A DNA stretch of 64,000 bases. It comes from Paralichthys olivaceus. Taxonomy: Eukaryota; Chordata; Actinopteri; Pleuronectiformes; Paralichthyidae. Below, piece by piece: positions 24,837 through 37,310 of this stretch. The stretch lies in NCBI RefSeq assembly GCF_024713975.1, contig NC_091105.1, positions 17,988,439 to 18,052,438 on the forward strand, in the 5' to 3' direction. The translations under genes and the position numbers were made by a program. The notes beneath the pieces were generated by a model, which made no database searches, was not told where the DNA came from, and saw only the letters and a program-made list of their open reading frames with translations. Within the stretch, counting starts at the first letter, position 1; each line of letters starts with the position of its first letter.

Positions 24837-26476
24837 ATCTTAGCAATTATATAAACATTCTTGACTCTGGTTAATTAGTCCTGTCAGCGTTTATTCCTTT
24901 ATTGTAATGTGAACTTCCCAGTTAGTACTTGTATAAGTAGATATGAGTTCGATTCAGTTTGTTCTTAATAACTTCTAGAAAGTCCTGAGACGATCTTTTA
25001 GATGGATCTCCGCTGTAGATCAAAAAGTGCAAATGACAGAAACATGAAGGGAAGAGAATCAAAGGATCCACGGGAAATGAAGGATTGAAACGTCGACCTC
25101 ATATCTTTTACATTATCTGTTCATTTGTTCATTTGCCTTTAAATAAATTGGATGGAGTCATCAGTTTTTACATCTGTTCTAATTCTCATTTTGTGTTTTG
25201 TTGGATTAGAAAGATCACAGTCGGTGTCTCAGCTTTAGAAATACCACACTACTGCTACAGTGTGTCGCAATGAAAAGCCACAGCAGCAGCAGCAGCTGCC
25301 ATACACAGTGGCCTGATGTATCTCAACATCGCCTGCAGAGATAAAGATGTGTCTTGAGTCTATAGGAGAAAACACATCTACCCAAACCCCTGTTTCTCCA
25401 CTCGTTTCAATGGTTTGTCCTTCAGTTTATCATCCGTCTGTTGGTGTGTCCTTTTGTGAAGCTACATATTAAAACCTGGGCAGCGTTCTGAGTGATCGGA
25501 TCTCAAGCCGCATTTAGGACAAATTTGTTTCCATTCAGACCTGTACTTACTGGTGACCACTGATGGGATCTCTCAGGCTGATGTTTTTACCTGAGATGCT
25601 ACAACTCTCCATAGAGGGGTGGTGGCGCAGTCCAGGGAGAGCCGTCCTGGAAACCGGAGGGCAAGGCACAGTACCCCCAACTGCTCTATGGCTGCCGTAT
25701 AGTGGCTGCCCTGCTCTCCCTCTGTAATGCATGTGTTGTGAGTTGTCATTGGCCAACTGCTTCTCCCAATGAATTAAACAGTGTTCCTCATACTTCTACA
25801 GGTGAATAGTTGCTATTTTGTGTGATGTCTATATATGACACACAGTGGCTCCAGTCACATGCTATCCTGTTATTATTATCATTATTATTACCATCATTCA
25901 TTTGTACATGTTCACACATTGCAGTTGGTCTCTGTCGTTTTTATTTGTTGTGATCTGCAGCAGAAAGACTTTATTTGATGAGTACCCAGTGGTCCAGTGG
26001 ACTTTATTTCACATGTACTCATTTATTCAAAGGCCAATCACAGTCCTCTTCCTGAGCTTTCAACCACAGTCATAAAAGTTACACAACACAGTCAAATAAT
26101 AAAGGTTACAAGTAGAAAACGTTTGGTTTTCAGTTGTAGACTTGTGCTCATGGTATGTGGAGCTGTGTGGGAGTTAAATCAGAACCCAAACTGTGAGAAA
26201 CAAATAGAAGTGTATGATTCAGGAGCGGAATTCTCCAGGACACGTTTGATAAAACAATGCGGCTTCATGCGTCTCAGACCACCTCAGAAAGTTGTTTTCT
26301 GTGTATCATCTACATGCCGACTGAAAGCCCTCCTCCTCCAGGGCACCTCCAATAAGAACAACCCCCCTCCAGTTCTCCTCCACGGTCCTCCTCTCCGGTG
26401 GTCCTCCTCTGTCGGACTCAGCATCAGTCACTCTCCCACCCACGGCTCAACACTGCGCTCCCCCCTCCAGTGGAAC
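24837..26476 (+). promoter_or_regulatory. taf2-enpp2 intergenic region and enpp2 promoter side
   Basis: Only about 1.6 kb separates the taf2 poly(A) signal from the enpp2 start codon. No gene was seen. The last 150 bp before the ATG are C-rich (repeated cctccagg and ctcccc) without a convincing TATA box. A ctcccccctccag tract directly before the ATG could be a pyrimidine-rich promoter element or the acceptor of an unseen 5' non-coding exon. Confidence 0.4.
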
Positions 26477-29400
26477 ATGTTGCTGCACAAACCGGTAAGA
26501 GTCCGCGTCTACACCTTTTAGCTGCGCAATATGGACGCTGCTGTGCGTAAAACCGTGCGTAAATGACCCGCGTAATTTGTCAATTTGTGTCAGTGATTGT
26601 GGCTGAAAGAACATTTTTCCTGATGTTCTAGTCTTCTTTTCTCTCAGTGCCTCCTTTGCTTTTCTTGCCTTCCTGCTGCTCAGCATTTGCAGAACAATGT
26701 GTGGATCCGTCAGTCATTTCCAAGTGATTCATCAAACTGTCATTGTTATGCGGATGCGGGTGGTCCTGCCTCACTTTGAAGTTTCTATCCTGCAGGCAGC
26801 AGCAGGACATGTGTTACACCACCAACAATAAAAAAACACCTCTGTGGATCTGTCCCAGTGTCATGATGTGTGATGCTTCACAAACCTTTGAAAATACACG
26901 TGGAATTTTGGGACAGCCGATGCACTACACAAGACCTGCACCCTAATTAATGTTAAATCAACAAACTAAACAAGCAGGAGACATGGCTGTTTGAAACACT
27001 CTGCAAACTACAGAGAATAAAAAACTAAAAGATACAACTGTCTAATCTACATGTGATTAGCCTACGTATCAGTTACAAAATGTGTTTCTAATGTCAGATG
27101 TGTTGTTGTGGCAGTTTGTTTGGATCCTATCCATCCTGTGTGGCACTGACGTGTGTTTGGGGTTCGTGTACGACCGGCCCAAACGCTCAGGAGAGGATGG
27201 GACCTCGGCCAGGACAGAGTGTGAGTACTCTCTTCTTTTTCTTACTGAGGAACAAACCGTCTTTGAACTGCTTGACCCCGAGCCAGCAAAACATTCACAC
27301 AACAAGTGAGGCGGCCTTGAAAAAAACACCAGAACCCTCTCAGCTTCGGGGGGGGGGCTAATCTGACCTTGACCTCTGAACTCATTGTAGGTAGTAAACA
27401 AGAGCAAAGGTTATCCGCACAACGGAAAAGAAAAAAAAAATCAAGAACATCTGGGAATCAGCTTTTTTTCCCTTTGATATAATGTCGGCAAAATCGGATT
27501 TATACAAATATAACATTAAAACATAAAAGTCCTCAGCAGAGCATGAAAAGTGTTTGAACATTTGATAAGTTGATTTAAAAAAATATAATCTAAATATGAG
27601 TTAATCCATAATTAAAACAATTGCTAGTTGCAGTCCTACAAAGTAAAGCTGCTTTCAGACATGCACTGAACTCTTGAAATTCTCTGGATATTCTCCGGAG
27701 CGGCTAATGTCAGAGTGAGAACCTCCAGACTTTCTGCAGATTGTCTCCGGTCAGTCCCCCCAGTGTAAAGTCTGCAGAAAATCAGGAGGAGCTGAAGTGA
27801 GAGCACGGAAGAAGATCCTCCGCAGGATTCACAAGTGGGTGTGTTGATGATGAAAAAGGTAAAAGGAAAAGGTGGCATACACGTAGAAGACAGCGGCAAA
27901 GAGCTTTAGATAAGAGCTGGTGTCGATGTGCTGCAAACAGCAACATGTGACCCTCCTTCACCTTAATTACTGTGCTGTTGTGAATGCGTCCGGCTCCGTT
28001 GTTCATGTGTAAAATGTCCACAGAAAGTCCGGACCCATTTCTTCAGATATCCTCTGGAGGTCATGTCTGAAAATGGTTTAAAACACAATGTATATAGACT
28101 CATACTACAGTGATCACTATCACACCATCACTTACAACCCACAACAAGTGTTGGTGTCCTCTGCCTGTGTTTTCTAATGTTTGGTGTGGTGTAATCTTTG
28201 GAGCCGTGTGCAACCAGGTTATATCTCCTTCCTGTTCAGGTACAAACACAGCAGTGTTGGGCATTGTGGCTTCACTTTTGTGCAGGTAGTCAGCAGCCAG
28301 ACAGAGCTGGATTGAGAACACTGCAGCTGTTTCAGACATGACGTCCAGGTAAAATCCAGAGACTTGGCTACAGAGTTAGCACAACACAGCAGGAGGTTCT
28401 CTGCACAGATGCGTTCACAACAGCAACAAATCCTCCGCATTATTCATGTGAGCTGGAGCAGCCGGGTGCAGCAGACAGACAGAAAGTGATGGATTAACTC
28501 TGTTGTGGAGCGTCGTCAGTTTCTATCACCACAAACTCTCTTAACATCTTCTATGTGTGTCATCGCTTTTTCACCGTTTTTTATCATCCCCCAAACTCAC
28601 GGTGAATCAAGCGGGGAATCCTCTACTGCATCCACACAGTGACTTCTCCTGAATTGCTGCAGACTTACACTAGGAGGCCAGGCGGAGAACCTTCGGAGCG
28701 TCTCGCTCGGATATTTGCTTTCACACATGCACCTCCTCCGGAGAAAATACAGAGGAACTGCGGAGTCTAGTGCACGTCTGAAAGCAGCTTACTTGAACTA
28801 CTTCTGAATAACACGGCTCCCTCTCTTCAGTCACTACTCGACTAAGCTCTCTCTCTCACTCATTGAGCCGAGGAGTCAAATTTGAATGTTTACAAACAGC
28901 AAGTGACAAATTCATTCACAGTGTACCTTTAATTTAGTGACACTGATATCTCTCAGACAAGTGTAGGGAGGACACGTCAACGCTCCAAGACCCACATAAA
29001 AAACAGTGTATCCTGTATCCTGAGTGAGCTTCGAACATACAGTGACACACATCTGTCCCCAGCTGTGTCAGAGATTGCTCCTCCGAACACAAGCAACACC
29101 ACCCCTCACCAGCAGCTGCAGCTCCAGAGGAATTTCTCCTGCTCCGTTTATTTGCAAGCTTATTTTCTATATGAAGCGTCTGCCAGCGCATATGAAATGA
29201 GTGAGCGCGGCGTGCGTGGACAGTAGATCACTGTGACCCTGCAAAGTCCTGATTGGACAGCTCGTGTGTGTGTGTGTGTGTTTTACAGGAGAGAGAGTGT
29301 GTTTGTGCTGCTCTGCCCTTGCGTCAATATTACGAGAGCATCAGAGCTCATTTTCTGCTCCACCTTCTCAAACCCTGTCGACCACGATGTATTCAGCTAT

Positions 29401-32400
29401 CTCAGCCTCGCCGCGGTGCTGTCTGTCGATTGTGGTTCCTTATGAACCATAAATCAGTGTTTTCATTGCCTCACAATAGACATTATCTCAAGGCACCTCA
29501 CATACTGAGGTGGAGACGGAAATTATAGTGAGACACAACAGCTGAAAGCACTACAGAGGGAGAGAAACTCCCTCATTATCTGGAAGAAACCTCTCACAGA
29601 ACCAGACTCCTGTGTGCGGCCATCTGCCTCGACCGGTTGGGGTGAGAGAAGAAAGATGAGGGAGAAAGGAGAGGTGGGTGAAAAAGAGGGGAGAATTATA
29701 TTAGTAATATAATGAATATATAATAATAACGATTATCATTATTATTATTCAACTTAAATATCACCATAAATCCCAAACAAGATTGTAATTATCCTTTCAA
29801 AGTAATCCGTATATAATATAGTATTCAATATCTTATTTTAACTGTCAGTGGTTTAATCTCATCGTTCCAGAACAAAATAGAAGCTTTTCAAACACCGTAC
29901 ACTTCGATCTGAGTCCTGCTTCCTGTCAGGATCTGGTCATTTGTTACATTAACAATTACATTTAAAATATAAACGTATAAGTCATCTTCTTTAATATTAT
30001 CCACATGTAAGGTGGGGAAAGGATTTTACTCTGAAAGGCCTCTGTCAGTAAAGTAGATCCAAGTGTAAAGGAAGTGGCCAGCAGAGGCAGCACTGAGTGA
30101 TGAGGAAATTCTGCACCACATTTGACGTTCACATGGTTTGTCCTGATTGTAATGGAGTGACTCTCCAATGAACAGGTGTAAAATAAAAACATGGCTGGAT
30201 TCCATTTGGCAGCTTCAGTCTCAGGGTGCTGGCACTGTGCTCGCTGGCTCACTGGCACACTAAGAATAGAATGGAGCCATTGTTAATGCTTTATTAATAC
30301 GTGGGCTTTTCTTTCTATGACAAATCAAAATGTGAACTGAGAAAAACCCCTGTTTGTCTCCTGTTTGACAGGAGCCATACTGTGTTTAAGTGTCCCCACA
30401 GTGAGATAGAATTACCACAGTTTGGGACCTGAGAAAAAAAAATTAAACCATCTATTGAGTTTGGCATGCAGGTACTTTTAACAGTTAATGTTTATTATGA
30501 CGTTTGAGGTCTTTAAACAGTTGCTGCCATTTTTTTTACTTTGGTGGCTTAATTTTATTATTTTTTGACCCAAATAGTTATGTAACCAATTTGCTGTATT
30601 TATGAGTGAATGTCATTGTAGGTTGCTGGTTTTCATTTTATTTAATGACATGAGAACAGTGGAGCTTTTCATCGGGCTTAATTTTCATATAGAGTCATTC
30701 ATATTTATTAATCTTGGATTCTGTTGTTGTGGTCAGAGGCCAAATGCCAACATTTCTATCCAGGTCACTGTTGTTTGAAATGTTTTAAATTGAGATGGAA
30801 AAGTAGAGTCTGCACAGTAGATTTTAGAATCTGTGCCCAAACTTACATGAGTTTTCTAAACAGTTACAGATTCAAACAACATGAGGACATACTTCATTAG
30901 TCCACATTCAGTCTGGAATACAGTCACAGTGTCTCCAACAGATGCTGCGGCAGACATCTCCGCAAAGACGTGGGTGGATCATTAATGACAGATCTGTGGT
31001 CAGTTTGCTGTAATAGAATAATAATTCACTGACCTAAAATAAGAAATAATGTAACTATAAACTTCATCTCACTCACTAGAATTACGTTGAATGATTTATC
31101 ATACATCCAATAATGTCTGAATGTTGTACATGATTAGTTGAGTTACCAGGTTACTGGTACTAGTATTTGTTCACTGCTGAGCTCAGGATATTCATGTTAG
31201 ACTGTCTTTTCTCATCAATGTTGTAAATATTATTATTTTGTTGATTTGCTCTGTTTCACGCAGTGGGATCCCTCACATGTCTCTTACTTTGAGGTTGCTA
31301 TATATTTTTCCACTGTTAAAAGTTTTTTTTATCATTCTTGTTAAGAACAGACAACATTGCACCTTGTTCAGCCCAATGAGACAAACTGTGATTTGTGGAC
31401 TGTACAGATATTAATAGATTGTTTGACTGACTCTCAGAGGACAACGAATGCAGAAATTAAACATGTAATCCACACTGTGTCTATATTTCAGTTGTGTGAA
31501 GATATTCAGTGCAGCTTCAACCTGATTTTTTGAAATTTAAAATAAACCCGATATTCTCTTTCTGTGGTCCTCAGCTCGCTCTGCCGCTCAGTATGTACCG
31601 ACGTCCGGCTCCTGCAGGAACAGGTGTTTCGAGCTGGTTGAGTTGGATCCACCAAACTGTCGCTGTGACAACCTGTGTAAGACGTACAACAGCTGCTGCT
31701 CGGACTTTGACCAGCTCTGCCTCAGGACAGGTACTTCATCCCCCTCCCCACTCGGCCTCTGATTTGTCTTTTAGCCGTCCTCTGTCTTAACGCTTTCATC
31801 TTCACCATCAACTGATGCAACAAGACCTGAGACACAATCAACAACAATTGATTAAACTGCTACTGTATTTTGAGTAGCAGTTTAGTCAATTGTAATTAAC
31901 TGTAAAAAACAAATAATTAAAAAGTATTATAGTATGAGTGCAGTATAATTCCTCAAGTAAAATTTTGATTTGAAAAATAAAAATGATTCTGGGCAGTGCA
32001 GTGGCATATTTAGGATGTTCTAACTAGTGTTTCATCTAAATTGTATGAATTGTAGTTTTCTTTACCCCAGAAAAGGCCCTTTATATTTAAATACTTTATA
32101 TTTACATTGAGGGGGTCCTCTCTAAGGAGGCCGCCATGTTTTTTACATTAGTCCAGACTGGACAAACTAAACACCTTTTGAGTTTTTATGACAACTGAAG
32201 GCTCCACAGTTTCTTTCTCATGTTTGGAAGGAGAGGGTGAGGTGAGGGGTGTTCAGCTGCAACATGCAATTTCACCACTAGATAAATTCTACACACTGTA
32301 CCTTTAAGCCTTGGTCAAACCTCCACATTTCATTATGAGGCCTGATCACAGTTTATTATTCGCAGCATGAAAAAGACCGTCGCTTCAATGTACATGCACT

Positions 32401-35400
32401 TGAAATGAACCAGCTTCTTAATAGTCGTGCTAGCCGTAGCTTTTAGTTGTCATTTCTCTCTGAGCTTCGTCCAGCATTGGTGGTCTGACTTACCGTTCTC
32501 TTCTTCAGCCTGGTGGTCTTTGGTTTACCACGGCCTTGCCACTGAAATCTACTGATGATATAACTTGTTTTTCTGGTCGTTCTTGGGGCTTTACCACGAC
32601 GGTGTCAACTCTCATCTGGTGTTCTCGTCTGTAGAGTTTGGTGGTCCCATGCTGCCGCCTGCGCAGCCACACAGTCTGCATCTGAAGCCCTGCTACACTC
32701 ATGTATCAGCTTTCATTTCTCAGTGCTTGTGGTTTCAGGTTTTATCCCCTAATTGAGTTTTATAAAATGATTCTCTGAACTGTTCCTTCCATACACAGAC
32801 GGGGGATATGAGTGCAGGAAGGATAGATGTGGGGAGACTCGAAATGAACTGCATGCCTGCCACTGCTCTGAAGACTGTTTGGCCAGAGGAGACTGTTGCA
32901 CCAACTACAAGACACTGTGTAAAGGTTTGCTATATTAATATGTCTGTTAAGACACTTATATAAAATTACCTTTGTGATCTTTGAGTAAACATTATTGTTG
33001 TTTAATCGAACCAGAAATTCACAAATATGGGGCAAGTGATTTAGCACTTTTTGAAATAATGCCAATTGATCCAATAGATTTACATTGGCATATATATATA
33101 TAAAAGCATGCACATTGAACACGCTACTCCATACCTTTCCTCCTCTCAAGGTTTAATCAAACGTTTATAACATCTTCAGAGGAACCCCAAAGTCAGTATG
33201 GAACCAGCTGTAGAAATTTGAATACACAACAATCTGTGCAGCACATCTGCAGAGCCATGTTGTCAGAGCTAAAAGTGAACATCTCTCTTTCAGGAGACAG
33301 CTCGTGGCTGCAGGATGAGTGTGAGGAGATGAAGAACCCTGAATGTCCAGCTGGGTACATCTACATTTGAACTATGAATACTGTGAAGATAGTGACCATA
33401 ATACAAGATTTTTCATTATTTATGTTTGCATGAAATTTCATCTTTGTCCCCTTTTCCCTAACCAAAATCCAAGTTGGACATCCTTGTTTCTCTGAGGTTC
33501 TTTCTTCCTCCCTGAGACCTTCTCTAAATGCCACATATCTGAAGTATTGAGGACTGAACTATCTTTTTCCTATTTAAATCCATGAGAGCATTTGTTTTCC
33601 TCCTCTGATTTTGTGTGTGCAGATTTGTGCGTCCGCCGCTCATCATGCTGTCAGTGGATGGATTCAGAGCTTCCTACGTGAAAAGAGGAAACACTGTCAT
33701 TCCCAATATCGACAAACTCAGTAAGACCTTGATGGGAGTAATGGGAGATGGATTTTTATTTTAGCTGTAAAAACCTTCGAACGCTGTAAATGGAGAAACC
33801 ATTGTGAATAGAACTTGGGATTGTGCTGATGTAGGTGTTTGCTCTGTGCTGCTCTTGTTTTCAGGAACATGTGGAACCCATGCTCCGTACATGAGACCTG
33901 TTTATCCCTCCAAAACCTTTCCAAACCTCTACTCACTGGCTACGGTACGGCACAGGGTTCCTGACGCTGTCATGCTCACAACTTTTAACCTCAGCTGTAG
34001 CTTTACAGTTTAATCTTAGACTGACGCTCAAATTCAAAATGTAATTTGGATGTGGCATTTGAGAAATTTGAGGTTTAAGTTTATTTAAATTGAGCTTAAC
34101 AAGAGGATTTAGATTTTAGATCTACTTACAACAAGATGTTTTTAACATTATAAGATGATGTTTCGTGGATTATGATTACAACTAGATGACTCGGATATTT
34201 GTCAACCCACTTCAGTGCTGCTCCCTCCATCTCTGTCAGACCTTTTCTTTTGTATAAATGCTTTAAGCATTGATACACTTCTCCATTTATGTGTGACACT
34301 GTCTTATCTCATCAGGGTTGTAAATATTGTTATTTTGCTGCTTTGTTACACATGACATCTATGGCACTCTTGTCCATCTTGGCAGAGGGATGTTTCTTTG
34401 GGGTAGTTTTTCTGTACTGTAGTTGACGGTTAAGATCAGATGTTGTTCAGCCCAGTGTTCAGCCAAGAGAGCTCAACACACTGCAAACATCAACATCAAT
34501 TGTGTCACACACTGCAAAAACTCACAACACTTGCAAATACAGAAACGTGCTTCAAATTGCAAAAGCAACAATTGAAATGTTTCCAGCGGACTAAAGAAAG
34601 GGAAGAACCTGGCTGTAGTTCAGTGCTTTGTGAAGTTCCATCACGACTGAGGAGTTCACTTCTCTGCTTCTTTTTTCTATTTGCATGTGTTTTCTTAATT
34701 TGCAGTGCGTTGAGTTTTCTCGGCCATTGTGCATATTAGGCAAATTGTGATTTGTGAATCTGGGCTGAATCTGATTTAATTAATTAATTGATTGATTAGT
34801 ACAAAATATAAATGTATCATTTTATAAGGTAAAACATATCATGTCATAACAATATAGAAATTTCATGAAACAACATGAAAATGATGCTATACAGATTTTC
34901 TAACCACGCTTCCATGTGCTAAGTAAATATAAACGATAGCTGTTGGTTAGATGTTAAAGTCTACAATTTTTCCTCATAAAATGTAGCTGAGCAATAGTAA
35001 AAAGGCTTTAAACAAATACTATAATGAAGTATGAATACCTCAAAATTGAATAATAATATTAAAGTAAATGTGAATTTATAGTCCACCTCTGAAAAGGTCC
35101 ATTAGCACTGAAACAGGAGAATCATGGTACTTTAATATACAGTGAGATCTTTTAATGGTTTTGGAGGCAATACAGAGAAAAGAAGACAAATAATGATGAT
35201 CCAAGTATTAGTATTCTTTTTCAATTTCAGGGTCTTTATCCAGAGTCTCATGGTATTGTTGGCAACTCCATGTACGACCCAGTGTTTGACGCAACGTTCA
35301 CCCTGAGGAGCCGAGAGAAACTCAATCATCGCTGGTGGGGAGGGCAGCCAGTGAGTCTCCTCTTCTCTTCTCCTCTCTTCTCCTTTCTTCTCTTCTCTTT

Positions 35401-37269
35401 TCTTCCCCTCTGTTTTTCATCAACACTGTGATTGTTTTTCATTAGTGAGCAGTTATTTTTCTCTTTGCTGTGATGACGGATCACTTTGCGAATGTTTTTG
35501 AACATGAGTGATTTTGAAACGTGTGTGTCAGGTCACAGATCAGAGGCCAACATTTGAAGCCAACGACGATGTGAAGAGCAGGACTCAGATCTAACAGACT
35601 CGGTCTGATAGATGTTATTATCCATTGACTAATGCCAGATGGTAATATGTGATTAATAATAAGCATCATGCTTAGTCCTGACAAGTGCAAAGCTTTGTCA
35701 ATAAAATTCCTGGAAGGCTTTTTTGAAGGTTTACTTACAAAAAAGACCAAATGTTAGCATTAGAGTGTTGATTTTAAATTGAACAAATATAATATTGAAA
35801 CAGGATGCTTTCAGTATAAACACTGTCAGATATATGGTTTTAGTTGGAAGAAGAGAAGTAGTTCTCTTTCACCTAAACTTATACAGTGGGATCTTCTCTT
35901 TCTCTTATCATGCTGCAGTGACCATGACCTTGGTGTCCTCATGCTACAACTGTGTCTTAGTTTGATTCTAAGTCAGACTGATGCAATAGTCAGACTGTAC
36001 TATTTGTTTCCTAGATCTGGATCACTGCACTCAAACAGGGAGTCAAGGCTGCCACCTTCTTCTGGCCTATGTAAGTCGACACACACACACACACACAGGT
36101 TTCATTTACTTTCTCTTCTAATCAGTGCTTCTAATTTAGGCCTCGTTATTTTGCAACTCAGTGCTGTGTCTGTGTTTGTCAATCTGTGTTTTCATCAGCT
36201 GACATGGGCTAAACCCCCCAGACGCCTGTGTCACTGTGTGGGTTGTAGGTGAAAATAACTGCAGGGCCGTTAAATCCCCATTTTGACTACAAATATCAAC
36301 CTATGAGTAATGTTCAACACATATAGTGTTTAACTTTCAGATGCATGTTATTATCATGATTGAATGACAAACAAGGTGAAAAGTCACCATGTCCATGCAA
36401 AACTGATTTCAATGACTCCTACTTCCTCAACACCCTTTAGCTCAGGTTTTATTAGAACAACCCAACTGAAAATGCCCACTTGAAATAAGAAGTCTTTTCA
36501 ATGGACTATTTCCTATTTGCATCACCAGGTTTACCATTGCGTTGTTAACTACCTTTGTATCTGAGGTTCACTGCCCAGTTACTGTTTGTTGGAAAACTAG
36601 ACAAGATTGTGCCGGCAAGGTGACCTGAAAGAAATGAGATGACCAATAACATGATGGCTCCTGACGACAGTGTGGGAACCCTTCTGGCCTAACTACAGAC
36701 ACCCTGGAGATCTCAGATGGTAACATCCATCTCGATGTAAAAAAAAAAAAAAAAAAGGTCTCTGCATTTTACTTGGAGGGACTGAGATTTGATGCGGGAG
36801 AACCTGAGCTCCTCTGACATTGTTCAAAACAAAGTGCAAACTCTCCAGATCTAAAATAAATACTCCTCCTGTTAATGTGCCTTAAAACACTGCAGATGCT
36901 TTGGCCCTAAATCCTCCGGAGACTGTAAATTATTTGGTGGTGAAAGTTCCTGTTCCTGTTCCTCGCTCAGGTCACGGCACTGCACCTATAGCCTGCGGAA
37001 CACAAAGGAACCCACATCTATCTGCACAGAGGAGGCTTTGATGAAGCGGGAGGCAGATCTCAGCAGGGATGGCGTTGGGCTGTTTTCACAGCAATTTGTG
37101 CAAATGGGCCTGTTTAAGCTATGCAGGATTCCTCTGTGAACGAGGGTCACAGACATGCCAGTCCATAGAACCAGGGGGGCCAGAGTGTGGTTTACAGTGC
37201 TTTTCTTGCACTTGGCACTGACAGAGGTGTGTGAGAAGTAAACAGAGAATAAGGCGAAAGAGACAGGTC

Positions 37270-37310
<41 letters not shown>

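Noticed and set aside
25600..25760. Possible tRNA-derived SINE (ggtggcgcagtcc...) between taf2 and enpp2
   Set aside because: Only a short suggestive word; no clear A/B box pair, tail or second copy in the window.
31509..31790. 93-codon open frame over enpp2 exon 3
   Set aside because: It is in the wrong frame; the cysteine-rich somatomedin-B reading requires another frame bounded by proper splice sites.
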